DNA of 64,000 bases from Mansonella perstans (Eukaryota > Nematoda > Chromadorea > Rhabditida > Onchocercidae). Positions 14,263 through 28,700 of this stretch are shown piece by piece (the first letter of the stretch is position 1; each line of letters begins with the position of its first letter). Location: positions 118,266 to 182,265 of the forward strand of contig JBAMDO010000109.1 in the NCBI GenBank assembly GCA_037074765.1, given 5' to 3'. The notes under the pieces are model-generated. The model was not told the origin of the DNA. It made no database searches and worked only from the letters and a program-made list of their open reading frames with translations. The position numbers and the translations under genes are program-made.

Positions 14263-17200
14263 ATAATGGAACAGTTTTAAAATATTATAAGAATGAAAAG
14301 TACATATACTTGAGAGCTATTACCAATTTTTTTTTTCCGTAAAATTTTCAATTGTAAAACAATACCAAAATCATCTTGGCTTTAATATTTTCATGTGAAC
14401 TTTGCATCATATCAATCAATATCAGTTGGAAATAAAAATGAAATATTTAAAAGAAACGAAAAGATAAAAACGGATGAAAAAAAGTGTCACCAATAGTTAA
14501 ATCGCCAGAATGTACTGGAAAAAGATGGGAAAATGAAGAAAACAAACATTGTAACAGTTTGAAAATTGTTTTCTTTCATTCATTTGCCCCTTTTTTTTTG
14601 ATTAAAATCTGGCTAGTCTATTCTTGATATATTGTAGATCTACTGGATGGATTTCCCAGCATATTGATCAAGATAAATACCGTATTGTTTATTCATTTTA
14701 TTACCTTAAATAAACATAATATTAGATTTTCATAAAGATTCAGCATGCATTGTTGAAACTTTGAAATGATATATTTCGTCAATTTGTAGAAAAAATCGGG
14801 ATTTAATTCCTAACCGTTATTCGTTACTTCGTTTATTCGTGCATAAATCAATTAATTAATAGTTCACAATAATCATTTGAATGAAACATAATTAAATTTT
14901 AAGCTTAGTGGCTTCGGATATGACAAATATCTTTTTATAAAAAGTTACCACAATATATTTTATAAGATTTTAACTTAAAAAATTTTACATATGATTTTAA
15001 GCAAACATCGTGCTTGATGATTGAATTAATTGATTGATCGATTAATTAATTTAAGTTGCAAAGAAACATCAATTTAAAAAATTATCTTTCGTTTTTTCCC
15101 ACATACATTTGAACAATAATCGATTAAATTAACTGGTTAACTGATTGCTTGAATATTGGTGTTAATTACTGGTTGCTTGGCAGAATCGAAGATTGAAAAA
15201 AATAAAAAAATTTGAAAAGGAAATGAATTTTGAGCTTATCAGGAGGAAAAAATCCGTCCAAAAATTTAGAAGATCTTTTGCTTATCGTTCACTTATAATT
15301 TCATCAAATTTGACCACTCGATGGAATTATGTCATTTGTTGCATTTTTTTTTCTCACTTCTTTAAGGTCAAATTTGATTTAAGAGAACTAATAATACAAA
15401 TTATAAGGGTTAAATATGCACAAAGATGTAAAAAGTTTGGACAACTTCTTTTGTTGCAATTGCAATTTTCATTTTTTTAAAATAGAAGTTTAAAAAAAAA
15501 TGGAGGACCAAAAAAAACGAGATATTTGCCGTATATAAAGCGTTTTTTTTTAAGAAAATAAATTGTATTGAAAGGAGCATAAGTGAGATAAATGTTCATC
15601 AAAGGTCATTAGAGAAAAAAAATTGGACGTGGACAGTAGCAGATTGCTGTAGAAGAGCTGTCAAGAGGGTTGATTAAAAAGAAAACTAGTTTTGATGAAC
15701 CGAAAGAATGGACTGTGCTGAGACCTTTTGTTAAAGTGGATAAATAGAAGAGCAATGGTCATTTGTTGTGTTGTTTTCAACAACAAAGCAAGTATATCTG
15801 TTTATGTGTTTATATTTGATGAATAAATATCCACCTGAAAGCCATTTATTAATTTGCTAATAACTTCTGATATTCGTTTCTAATATTCATTTCTAGCAAC
15901 AAATCATTCGAATACTGAAATATTTGTTTTAATATAACAAAATTTATATTAATAAATCTTGTTGTTCTACAATAACTCTTCCAGGATTACTTTTTGAACG
16001 AGAAGAGGAGAAAAAAATGAAAGATAAAAAAAAGGGAGAGAAGGAAGAAATTACTTAATTGCTAACTTCAAACTAGCCTCTTTAATTGTTCATCAGAAGT
16101 AAATTTGGGATTTTCACCACAATAGATTTTTTTTTTCATAATATTTTTGTCACAACTTGTTATTAAGTTAAAGGTAAAAGGAATTAATTTGACTTGTTTG
16201 ATAATTTGCAAAAGAACGAAAAAGTATGTAAAATTAAGGAATGAAAGAGACAGGATATTATTAGTGTTAATGTGATAATATATGGTAATTATTAATTAGT
16301 GCGTTAATATACACTGACCTTTTTCATCAAGAGCAATTTTTTTTTAATTCAGTATTTCTTGGCTTTTTTTCTATTCAATGAAGTCAATTTTAATTTCCCT
16401 TAGCATTTAAATTTCAGAAAAACGCTTCGATCAACAACTGTCAGTTCTACATTATCTTAAAACTTTTTTTTTGCATCGCAATTGATTACTATAAATTTTG
16501 ACAAGTTTTCGTTTCTTAAACTTCATTTGTCTTACTTACCTATTTATTTACTAATTTCATATTGCCTTCATTTATTTCGTTTGAAACACTTCTGAAAAAG
16601 TTAGAAATTTAATAAGCAAATTGAAAAAATTTTGACATTCACTTTTTCCAGTCATTCTTTTCATTTATCTTCTTTCACAAAGAAACTCTCATTATGAAAA
16701 AAAATTTTTGTCCTTATAAACTTTCTCATCTGTAACTATATTTTTTCGTTTTTTCTAGATCATTAAAAACAATTTAGTGAATTTCGATTTATAGCTAATG
16801 GTAGCAATAAGCTATTGAAAGAATTGAAGAAATAATAAAGTTTTTTCGTCCAAAAAATTAATTTTGCATTTTATTTATATTTTGGTACATTTATTTGAAA
16901 AAGAAAAAAAAAAGAGAATTTGTGCTTAATATACAATGTATAACAGAAAATACATTAATACATGGGAGGAATACTGCAATATTGTTTGAATTTATTGCAT
17001 CGTATATGCTTTTCATCAAAACAATCAATTTGTGATTTATTTTCTTTACAATTACACCATAAACTTTTGAAAAGGGATCAAATTTTTCTTTTACAAATTT
17101 TTTTGAATTAAAACTTTACAAGAATTCATTTGTAAAGTATAAAATTATATTGATAAATTTCATGCCATGATTTTTTTCTTTTTGTAATAAATTATTTGAG

Positions 17201-18680
17201 AACAGATAAAAATTTTACATCATTTTTCTTTTTGAATTTTAACAAGTAACAATTAACTAATTAAAAATTTTCAATTTAAATACCAAATAATTTAATTTAA
17301 CGTTTTGTTAAATTTTGCAACAAGTGCTCCTTTTTTCGTCTTATGAATTTTACTTGATTTCTTCAATCAATTGCAAAATTAATGGCAACAGGACGACATT
17401 TTTGAAAATTATTTCTTTTCCCTCTTTATTCTGGAAAAATTCCATCCAACAGTTTCTTCCAACTACTCCTATATGAATAGCATTAAATACTAAAATAATC
17501 CTGATCATTAAGTTTATCGTCAAAGACAGATGTTCAGCAAATTAGGCTATCAATAGCTCAGTTTCATTCCGCTTATTAAAAAGGTCTTTTTTTTCTCGTT
17601 TCATTTTCAAGAATTATAAATTCCACCACTGATACATTAATGTTGCAAGCAGAGAGATATGAAAAAGCTGCAACGATTGGATTTCATTAAAATTCATATT
17701 TTGACAATTTTTTCAGGAAAAATAATTTGATTTATTTTCAAAACAAAACAAATATAAATTTTATTGTAAAATTTCAACATCAAATTCTTTGAAATAATGC
17801 AATTTATATTAAATTGAGGCACTATAAAAGGCTGAAAGAAAAACATCGGAAAATTAATTCCAATGACTTTCAGTTTAAGGCAAAAATATTTAAATAAAAT
17901 GTGAAAAATTTCAATCCAAAAAAAGGAGCAAACTTTTTTCCATTTTTTAATTCAAAAAAAATACTTTCTGTCTTACAGTGAAAAATCACAGAAACCATAT
18001 TGTAATTTTCCAATTGATTTCAAATATATGACACTAATTTTATCTGTTTTATTGTTTTATAACACGTTTAGAAAAAAAAAATCTGGTTCTTGTCATTAAT
18101 TATAAATGATAACTGCTAAGATGTTCATAAGAATTTTTAAATATTTCATCCTATATATTAGTCAGAAAAACTAATTCATTTCCACATTAAAAATCTTTTT
18201 TTCCTAACAAGTAATAAATTCAAATAAATTAATAAGTGGTAAATTAAAAAATCATCCAAATTATGATTAAAAAACAAAAAAATATTTCTAAAAAGATTTA
18301 ACTAAGCTAATCATAACATATAGCATTTTTCTTCCTTTTTTTTTTTTTGTTTATTCGCTAAATTTAAAGGTTTTAAAACAAAGATTTTTTTAACAAATCA
18401 ATCAAATCCACTAGACATTTGATTAAAATGTTGAAAAAATAGAACAAATATCTATGATAGCCTAAGGGAACGATTCAATGCGCATATATAAATAAATGAA
18501 GCGAAATGTAATGAGTGAACAACACGTAACGTAATCTTCCGCTTCACAGTGACATTTCTACTATTCTTCAGCTTCCACAAAAATTTTTTTCATTTTTTTT
18601 AATTGTTTAATTTTTTAACATATCGTCTTACTATTTGCTGAATTTTCATTCTTTTTTCTTCAATTTTTTTTGTTTTTTTT

Positions 18681-18713
18681 ATGTATCCATAATACTAATT
18701 ACTATGGATACAT
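18681..18713. repeat. 11-bp perfect inverted repeat
   Basis: ATGTATCCATA is repeated as its exact reverse complement after an 11-base spacer, about 1 kb upstream of the peroxidase gene. It could be a chance hairpin or a regulatory palindrome; no function is implied. Confidence 0.6.
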
Positions 18714-19078
18714 CTGAATTTTTATAGTAAACAAACTATTTTTATTTATAGCAAATTAATTTAATTAATTTTCATCTGTTTGTTTGTTTGTTTGCTCTTT
18801 TTTTCTGTCCTTTCGTTCGTTTATCTACTCGATTATTTTCTTTTCTACAAAATGAGTAATTGGATTATTTTTCTGAATTTGCTTATATGTTCTACTTTAA
18901 TCTGATTTAAAAAAACAGTATTTCCTCATCAGCTTTTATATTTTTTTCTAATTTTGTTTGTTATGTTGACTGTTGAGTATCAGTTTGTAAATAAGGAATT
19001 CATGTATTTTATTACACAGTTTTGTTAACTGATTCTTGTGACAAATCATCGCTAAATTAATCTTAGAATTTCTTGCTC

Positions 19079-19262
<184 letters not shown>

Positions 19263-19767
19263 TAATAACTATTATTATTGTTACTATTACTATTTATTTA
19301 TTATTATTAATTATAGCTTTGAAGAAACAAATTCCTGCATGATTTTTATATCATAATTCTAATAATTTAAACAAACTTCCAAGTGAATGATGCAATATTT
19401 AATTACTGCTATAATAAGTATCAGATTTCATGCAGCAATAAAGGAACATAGAAATTAAATGGTGTGTTTTACTGACTACTCTACAATAAGCTGTCTTTTT
19501 TAGCATCTAATTATATATTTTTCAAAATTATACTTTTTTTAATGCTCAAAAAAACATAGTCGATTACATGTACCAATCTATCATCAAGGTTATCCATTCT
19601 TCATCATATATTTCAGTTCTTCCTTTGTCAATTATTAAATGATTGTTGTGACAAAAGAAAAAAGAAAAAATGGAAAAATTTTATGAGATTATTTTGTAAT
19701 TTTAGTGTATTCACTATTTCATAATCCTTTAATTTTTCTTTTTAGTTAAATAATTAACTGAATTGAA

Positions 19768-22700
19768 ATGATACTATTATTTTCTTTACTGCATTTTGTT
19801 ATCGTTTTTGGTAATGATAGTCACGCACGGCAACGTCGCAGTAATATTCCGTGTGGCTCCAGTTTTACGCCATGCTCACGTTCTGCACTTGCATTTGGTC
19901 TTGCATCAAATACCGTTAGTAAGGTTTTTTTGTCTTTTTTTCCTTTGTTTGTTTTCAAATAAATTTTTAAACTTCGGACAATTTAAGCAAACTAAAAATA
20001 GATATCAAATTTTTTTTTGATAGATTTTTTTCATCTTTTTTCGTTGAATAATCGTCGGGAAAAGTGAAAAAAAAAATTATTTCGAATAAAAAATTTTCCC
20101 ACTAATTTTAAGATCATTTTTATATGAGTGTACAGTAATTCTTCAAATGATTTGTACTCGTATTATGAAAACTTGAAAACTTGTTGAGAAGTTTATATTT
20201 TAAGTTTAAATTTTAGGTATTGCCGATTTTTCCTGTGTACAATAGTACGAGATTTTATTTACGATATATTAAAGATTTTGAAAAAAAAAAAACATAGATA
20301 TAAAAACTAGAAAATAATTTGTTCTCTTTTTTCTCTTTTTTTTGAAAAATCTGCAAAGTATTTATTTTTGATCAGCTCTTTTGTAGTGAATTTAAATTTA
20401 ATTTAAAATTTGATTCAATAAAATGTAATGCATATTGCTTATTGCAGATGAGGACGAAAAAGAACCGCAACGACACCAGTCAGAAATTAAAAGATCCTAC
20501 AATGATATCAACAAATTAATTAATAAAGAATACATTATCAGTGTAATACAAGAAGCAAAAGATGAAATTGATATACTTTCCAATCAAACTGAAAAAAGCA
20601 TTTTCAGAAGCATAAATGGTTCAAAATATGCAATCAATCGCTAATTAAATACATCTCGTTTTAATTTATTTCTAAATCAAAGTTTAAAATTAATTGTCAA
20701 TTTTTTAATTGAATTTAATCCATAGTGTTCAAGTATAACTAAATTTTATAACGATTTTATTGAAAAATTTACTAAGAATAGCTTTGCATCTTTTAGATAT
20801 CACTTTGACAATATATACTTTGTAAAAATTCGCTCATTTAAATATTGAATTTTCAATATTTATTTAGATTCAACAATAAATCGGCAAATTATTTAATTTC
20901 AAATTATAGCATTTGATGGTGAACCATCGGAGATAGCATGGAATTCGATAAACAAAATCAATCGTTATGTTAAAAAACTTTCCTATTCATCACAAATTTC
21001 CATTACTGCAACTGAAAAATTATACGAGTATGTGCTTATTCAGTGTTTAAATTTTAAATATAACAGAAATATTTCTTCAAATTTTATTTTCAATTTGAAA
21101 TATTTACACTCATTTAATTGTTTTTGAAGAAATAAATTTCATCATTTTATGATATTATTAATAGGTGATATTTTCATTAAATGGCAATAATGATTTTAGT
21201 TCTGGTCTTATAACTGAACAAATTCTTGACGGATTATCAGTAATGAATTTGAGTGATACAGCAATAAATGGTATATGTCCGGTAAATTTGATCACCGAAT
21301 GTCCATCATCTAAATATCGAACCTATTCTGGACATTGCAATAATGTTATTCATCCATTATGGGGTGCTTCAGCTGAACCAATGCAACGTTTTCTGAAGTC
21401 AAATTATGCAGACAGTAAGTAATCTGTAAATTATTTCAGGATTTCTTTCAGTATAATCACATTAATTGAAATATTGACTGATTTGTTATACACTTAATGC
21501 ATTTCTTCTGCAATTTGTGTAATATTTTAATTTAAAAAAAAAAAAAAAAAAAACATAATTCATCATACAAGTTATATTTTTAAGAATTTAATTTTAAACA
21601 TTTAAAGAAATTTACAGAGCAAACAAATTTCGAAATTCCAAAAATTTTGTGATCATTTTATTGCAGAAATTTCGAAACCACGTGTTTCAACTAATGGTTC
21701 ATTGCTTCCAAGTGCCCGAAAAATATCACATAATCTTATCACTGAACCAAATGATCGACATACTTTATGTTCAATGATGATCGCTCAGTGGGCAATGCTT
21801 ATTTACGAAGATATCATTCACGCCGGTATTACCACACTTTATGATGGTATGATAATTATTTTGAGCAATTAAAAAAAATGAATTGGAAATGAAAAAGTTT
21901 GCAAATGAAAAAATACGAAAAAGTTCGAAATAAATAATGCGAAAAAAATCCAAATAAAAAGCACGTGAAATTTTAACAAATATAATAATGACAATTAAAC
22001 AAAATAAAAACTTCAACCATTATATCAAATTTTACTTGCATTGCTTGAGTAACTTCTTGTTTTCAATATACATAAATGCATTTCACATATTATTCTGGTG
22101 GGTGAAATTGAATTGATTGTGACTTAATTTTTTGCTTTTTTTGTGCACATTTATTTGAAAATATTTTGGAACAAAAATGGAAACAAAAAATTTTTAAAGT
22201 AAAAAAAGGAATTTCATGTGTACTTATTAAATATAAAAATTTTATCCATAATGAAATATTAATAAAATTATATCGAAATCACCCCATTAAAAACTTTTTT
22301 TCCTATTGATGAAACTTCAGGTAATGAATCAAAACCATTGTTATGTTGCAATACGAAATACACTCATCCAGAATGTTATCCAATTGAAATTGATGAAAAT
22401 GATACGAATTATTCAAGTAATTTTTTTTATATAAATAATTCAAAAGAAAAGGTAATTCATGAACTCAACTTTTGTAATGAATGTGATGTTTGTTTTTTAC
22501 ATATTTGTAAAATTTAAATTTTAATCTTGCTAAATATTACTTGTTCTGTTTCTCGATGATTTCATTTCTTTTGCCAAAGATTTCAACTCCTGAAATTAAA
22601 ATTATTACAGAAGTAACACAGTGCTTACCGTACGTGCGTACGGCAACTTCACCACGTGAGAATTGTTCACTTGGTCCACGTGAGCAAGTTAATCAGGCGA

Positions 22701-25700
22701 CATCTTTTCTGGATGCTAGTCAAATATATGGTAGTAACGTAGAACGTGCTAATAAACTTCGCTCATATCAAAATGGTTTGCTGTGATTAATTATTTTGAT
22801 GATATTTCTCATTCAAATATATGTGTTGAAAATTTTTGAAAATATAATATATAATGAAAATGCAATATAAATTTAAACAAATTGCTTTTTTTCAAAAATA
22901 AAGGTTGCACAAGAAGATTGTTTTGTTTTTTAATAAGAGAAAAATATTTAATTAAGCATTTGAAACTTAAGTGTATATTAAGTTAAATGTATGCTAAGTT
23001 TGTTCATTGTAAACATTATTAACTATTTTTTAACTTTTTTTGGGGTAATAACTTTTTTTTCGAAGAAATTGAAATAATGATCAAAAAAATGTAGAATTAC
23101 ATTTTTAAATTAAATAAATAAATGAAAAGACAAAATTTACAGGTCTTTTACTAACACAGGGAAATGGCCGACACAAAACCTTATTGCCAAAGACAGATGA
23201 TGTTACCTGTACAAGTGATCGAAATTCACAGAAGTGTTTCTTATCGGGTGCTGAATTTACAAATTTATTTCCAACACAAACTGCATTACATACAATATGG
23301 TTACGACAGCACAATAATATTGCTAAGCAATTGAAAGTTTGCAACATTTTATTTAAAAAAAAAGAAATTTTCGAAAGAAAAAAAAGTATTATTTTAAAAT
23401 TTGACAAGGAAAGAAGAAAAAGTGTTAGTGTTAAAAAGTTGATTTTGAAATTAATCACTCAGTCGAAATATTTTCAAAATATTTTCATTTTTGTTTCTAA
23501 TTCCAGTTTTCAAAAAAAAAAGGTGTGATTCTGATTTATCTTAATTACTCAAAGGATATTTTTATTTAATTTCTAGCTTTGTCTTTGATATTGTTTTGAA
23601 TTTTAGTTTGAACACTTTTTTTTCCGTTGATAAATTTTTAGGCTATCAATATTGATTGGGATGATGAGAAATTATTTCAAGAATCGCGTCGTATTGTTAT
23701 TGCTCAAATTCAACATATAACTTACAATGAATTTTTACCAATTGTTGTTGGAAAAAATAATTTACGACAATATGGCATTAAATTACAACATAATGATTAT
23801 GATAGCGATTATGATTTGGTACCTTAAATTTGAAAATATTGCTTTTTAAAAAATTTGCAATTCTTTAAATTTTAGTGTTTACATTTTTCGTTCCCTCGCA
23901 TTTATGAAAATGATTATCAGTAATTTATTGATCTATTGTATTCTAGATATTCTAGACAAAAATTGATAAGTAATGTTTAGCAATAAATGAATGACTTTAA
24001 TAATATTATAGAAAACAGATGCAACAGTATTAAACGAATATGCATCTGCTGTTGGATTATTCTACTACTCGCTCTTTTCTGATCAACTGCATCTTTACGA
24101 GGATAGTGAAGGAAATCGGAAAATCGGGAAATCCTGGAGTGCTGTGATTAATGATCCAGGACTATTTTATAGCGGTAAAATGGATGCAGTTTTAAGGTGT
24201 TGCAATATCTGTTAATTTTACATTGATATTGATCATGTTTTAAGTTACTTTTATGATTACATTAAAAATTAAAAAAAAATGATTAAGAAAATTTCAGATT
24301 CAATTAATCGGAAATGAAGATTTAATCTATAAAATTTTATTTTTAATTTCAGTAAGATTGAAAATTACGAAATTAAAGAACAAGTTTTTTTTAGTTAAAT
24401 AAACTTATTGCTAGTAAAAAAAAATTTTTTTTTTTCAATCCATTATTATTCGTAACCACACTGTTATAACCAGTAAATTAAAACTATAATTAACTTTATC
24501 ATCAGAATTTTTAATAAAAATTGCTTTTTATTGATTGGAAAAGTTATTTATCAATTAGAAAAAATAATTTTTATTTAAAATTATAATGATGAAACAACAA
24601 TTATGACAATTATGATCCTCTAATTAGTTAACTTCGTGTTAAAAATTGCTCATATTTCAAGTTAATTTTATGATTAAATTAAACACTTAGTTGTCAATTA
24701 GGAAACTCGTAAAACTAATGAAATGACAAATTAATTGGATAACATTTAACTTTTACTATTTTGCTGCACCAGTCTTAAAAAAAATGGATTTTTTGTTTCT
24801 TACAGATTTTTATTGGTTGAAACAATTCGTAAACCCGGGTTACACATGAATAAATATTTTAAAAATGATTTCCTTCGTGGTACAGGCAAATATGGACTTG
24901 ATTTAGCAGCCATAATTATACAAATGGGTCGAGATCATGGAATTCCCGGATATACCACTTTTCGAAGTGCTTGTGGTCTTCGACGTCCAGCTAATTTCAC
25001 TGATTTGGATGATATTGTAAATTCCCGTAAAATTCCTTCAAAATTTTTTTGGAATATTTCTATATTTTATCTTTTACAGTCCATTTTCTCTTGAAGTCTC
25101 TCACAAATATTTTTAGATAACTCTCCATGCCTAATTGAAATTTGTATCCTGAAGAAAATTAAATTGAATTATTTTGCAAATTGATCTTAATTTTGTATTT
25201 CAAAAATTTATTTAATGTCCAAATACAGTTATATAGTCAAAAATAGGAAAAAGAGCCTAAAATGAGAAGCAATTTTATGTTTGTCAAACAATTGCTCTAA
25301 TTACAGGTATTAAAATCTCTTGATTTGAACGAATTGGCCAAATTATACGATCACATCGATGATGTCGATTTATTTGTTCTTGGTATGGCTGAAAAGCCAG
25401 AAATTGGCGCATTACTTGGACCAACATTTTCATGTATCATTGGCAGACAATTTCAAAAGGTTCCGTATTAAAAATTTTCTTTCTTTTTTTGCGGTTAATT
25501 ATCACATTTTCAAGTAAATAATGGAAGTGGTAAAACATTATTTGATGCAAATAGGAATAAATTAATTTCTTATTAATCTTTCATTTTTTCAAAACAACGA
25601 CAACAGAATCACTTTTAATTTCTCCTCATTGCAAATTTTAAATTTTAATTTATTCATGTAATTGATTCAAACAAAATTTAAAATGTTGATCACTCAATTT

Positions 25701-28700
25701 ACATGGCCTATTAGTTTTTTCTAAAAATCTTTAAGCGAGGCTCAACCTATTGAGTAGTTACTGGATAATTTTGTCCAGACAACTTCTTATAGGAAAAAGT
25801 GGTATTTAGCAGCCTGAAACTGAGAGATAATAGTCTGTGATGCTATTAGGTCCAGGTCTGGGAAGGATAATTTCCTTAGAAACGGCATGAAGCATTTCGT
25901 TTCTATTTTTATGATTTAATTTTTCAATGATTTGAATTAAAATGATGCAAAAAAATGAGAGCTGAAATTTAGCAACGAAAAGAATAAAACGATGCATTAA
26001 ATTTCAATTCGGTTTAATTTGTTGTTTTAAAAATTTATGAATTTCGTTAAGATTCGTAGAGGTGATCGTTTTTGGTATGAAAATTTCTTTGCACCATCAG
26101 CTTTTACACTGGAACAATTGGAAGAAATACGAAAAACAACATTAGCACGGATAATATGTGATAATTCTGACGACATTCAGCAAATTCAACCAAATGTTTT
26201 CACACTTGCTGATATTTACGGGTAAACAATAACAATAATAATAATAATAACAGCGATAATATAGTAGCAATGTTGGTTAATGATAGTAATACTGATTTAA
26301 GTGAAGATAGTAAATAACAATAATAAATGGTGATAATAATATTATGCAATTTTCTTTTAAAATGAAGTTCAGGTGAAATGAATTGTTTGTAAAATGTTTC
26401 GTACTTAAATTTGAAACACCTAGCAGAATGCAAAAGTAAAAATTGAAGAGATAATTAAGGAGATGATAGAATGGATGGGAAGAAAAGGAATGAGGTACAT
26501 TTCTTAAATTAGATTAGCTAATTTTGTTCAATTTTGTTTATATATAATGAATTTCATACAGAAATTGTCCTATGAATTGTAATTCAACGATCATTGATAT
26601 GCTTGATCTAACACAATGGATTGATCAAGAGCCTAGACTAAAATTACCGATAACAAAGGCTACATTAGAAAAAGCAGTACGACTGGGTGCTGAGCATGCG
26701 AAACGTTTAAATAAAGCTGAAGCAGACCGGATCAGAAAACAAGGTTAATTATAAGACGTATTTAATGCATTTTTCCTTTTTTTTCTTTCCATTTTTTTTC
26801 AAACTTTAAAAAGTTTTAAAAATTTATTTTTAGACAGATATATTTGATATATCAATTACCATTTCTTGCATTTTCATACATATATGTGTTATATCAGGAA
26901 AGAATGGTAATCACAATCGCAACCGAAATTTAGCAATTTACGCACATTCAAATTTGCTGGCACCAAAAAAGGAATCATTGGAAATTTCACATCGCGCTGA
27001 AGTTCTTCGTGAAACAACTAAAGTTTTGTTAAGAGGGTAAATTAAAATTTGGTAGGAAAAGTTGTAAAATTCTTTTGACTTTAAATCTGATAAGATTCAT
27101 TAAATTAATTTAGAAAATTTTATTCAGTGATGGTTTAAGTGAACATGAACGCTTACCGTTAGAGTTAGATTTGGCAACGTTGCAACGTTTGCTTCCTGAA
27201 ATTGATATAGCGCAGTTTGTTGGAAACATTACGGATTTTTTGGGCGAAGAAAATCCATCCATAGAAGAATGCTTACCACGACCGTTACCATGTGATCATA
27301 CTACTAAATATCGTACACTTTCCGGATGGTGTAACAATTTAAAATTTCCACATTATGGAAATGCGTTTGCGCCAATGCGTCGTTTACTGGATCCGGTTTA
27401 TGATGATGGTGATTTTTCTTTTTTCAAATTCAAAAATTATTTGAAAGTAAAGATAGGATATAACTTCTAATATCATTGACAGGCTTCGACAGTCCACGTA
27501 TATTTGGTCGCAATAATAGACGTAAATTACCATCGGCTCGTAAGGTATCAAACGTTGTACACGTCCAAGCACCGTTATTTCACGCCAAATATACGCATAT
27601 GTTAATGCAAATGGGGCAAATAATTGATCATGATTTTGCTCATTCACCTGTTTCAAGAGGTTTCAAAAATTAGCTCATAATATTTATCACTTCGCAGTTA
27701 GCAAAAAAACAAGAGGAATGTGTTATTTTATTTTAATGACAATAACCAAGTTTATTGGTAAAATAATAATAAATTTGAATTAATACAAGCTTATTAAATT
27801 AAACACTAAATTAAATATTTAATTTTTATTTTGCTCAGTTTTCAATTTTTTTTGTGTTTTCGAAATTTTCAAAATGTTACTTTGTTTTTTGTTTTTGTCC
27901 TCCTCTTTTTTTTCTTTTGATATCATTAACAGGACCCGGAAATACGATTTTGGATTGTAGTCGTTGTGATTCAGCTAAAACTGTGTCCATACATTGTTTT
28001 CCGATACCAATCGAAAATGGTGATCCGTATTTTCCACATTTGAATGATAATGGTGAACCAAGATGTATAGCATTTACAAGATCTCTTCTAGGACAACTTA
28101 CACTTGGATATCGAAATCAGGTACGAATATCAATTTTATTACCGATCTAATAAATTGCAACAATTATTCTAATTTTTAGAAAAATTTTTGACGTTTTATT
28201 TAAGTTCTCAATTAAAAATTTCAGTTGGATCAGTTAACTTCTTATCTTGACGCATCGTTTATTTATGGCTCAACGGAATGTGAAGCAAATAAGCTGCGTT
28301 TATTTAACCAAGGACGTCTGAATTTTACGGATCTTGGCTTCAATCGAGAAGCCTTACCTCAAGGACATCAAGAGAGAGATTGCAGGTTTTTTCACTTCAA
28401 ATAACAAAACTTTTCATTAACAATAATTCAGCGTAAATTTCAGAACTTTTTCTCCAAATTTACTCATGTTAAAGAAAAAAAATTAGATTATTTTTGGATA
28501 AAATTTTTTTAATTCTACAAACTTCTGTTCACAAAAAAAAAAAAAAAAAAAAAACAGATTAAGCCAAGAATATTTTTTCCAGATCCGTACCACGACATCC
28601 ATGTTTCAATGCAGGTGATGAACGTAATAATGAACAACCAGGCCTTACCGTTATGCATACCTTATTTCTCAGAGAACACAATCGTATTGCAACAAGTCTA

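Noticed and set aside
15193..15480. 95-aa plus-strand ORF in the gene-poor gap
   Set aside because: Composition is dominated by Lys, Phe, Ile and Leu as expected for random AT-rich DNA; no motif, no splice context and no neighbour to join.
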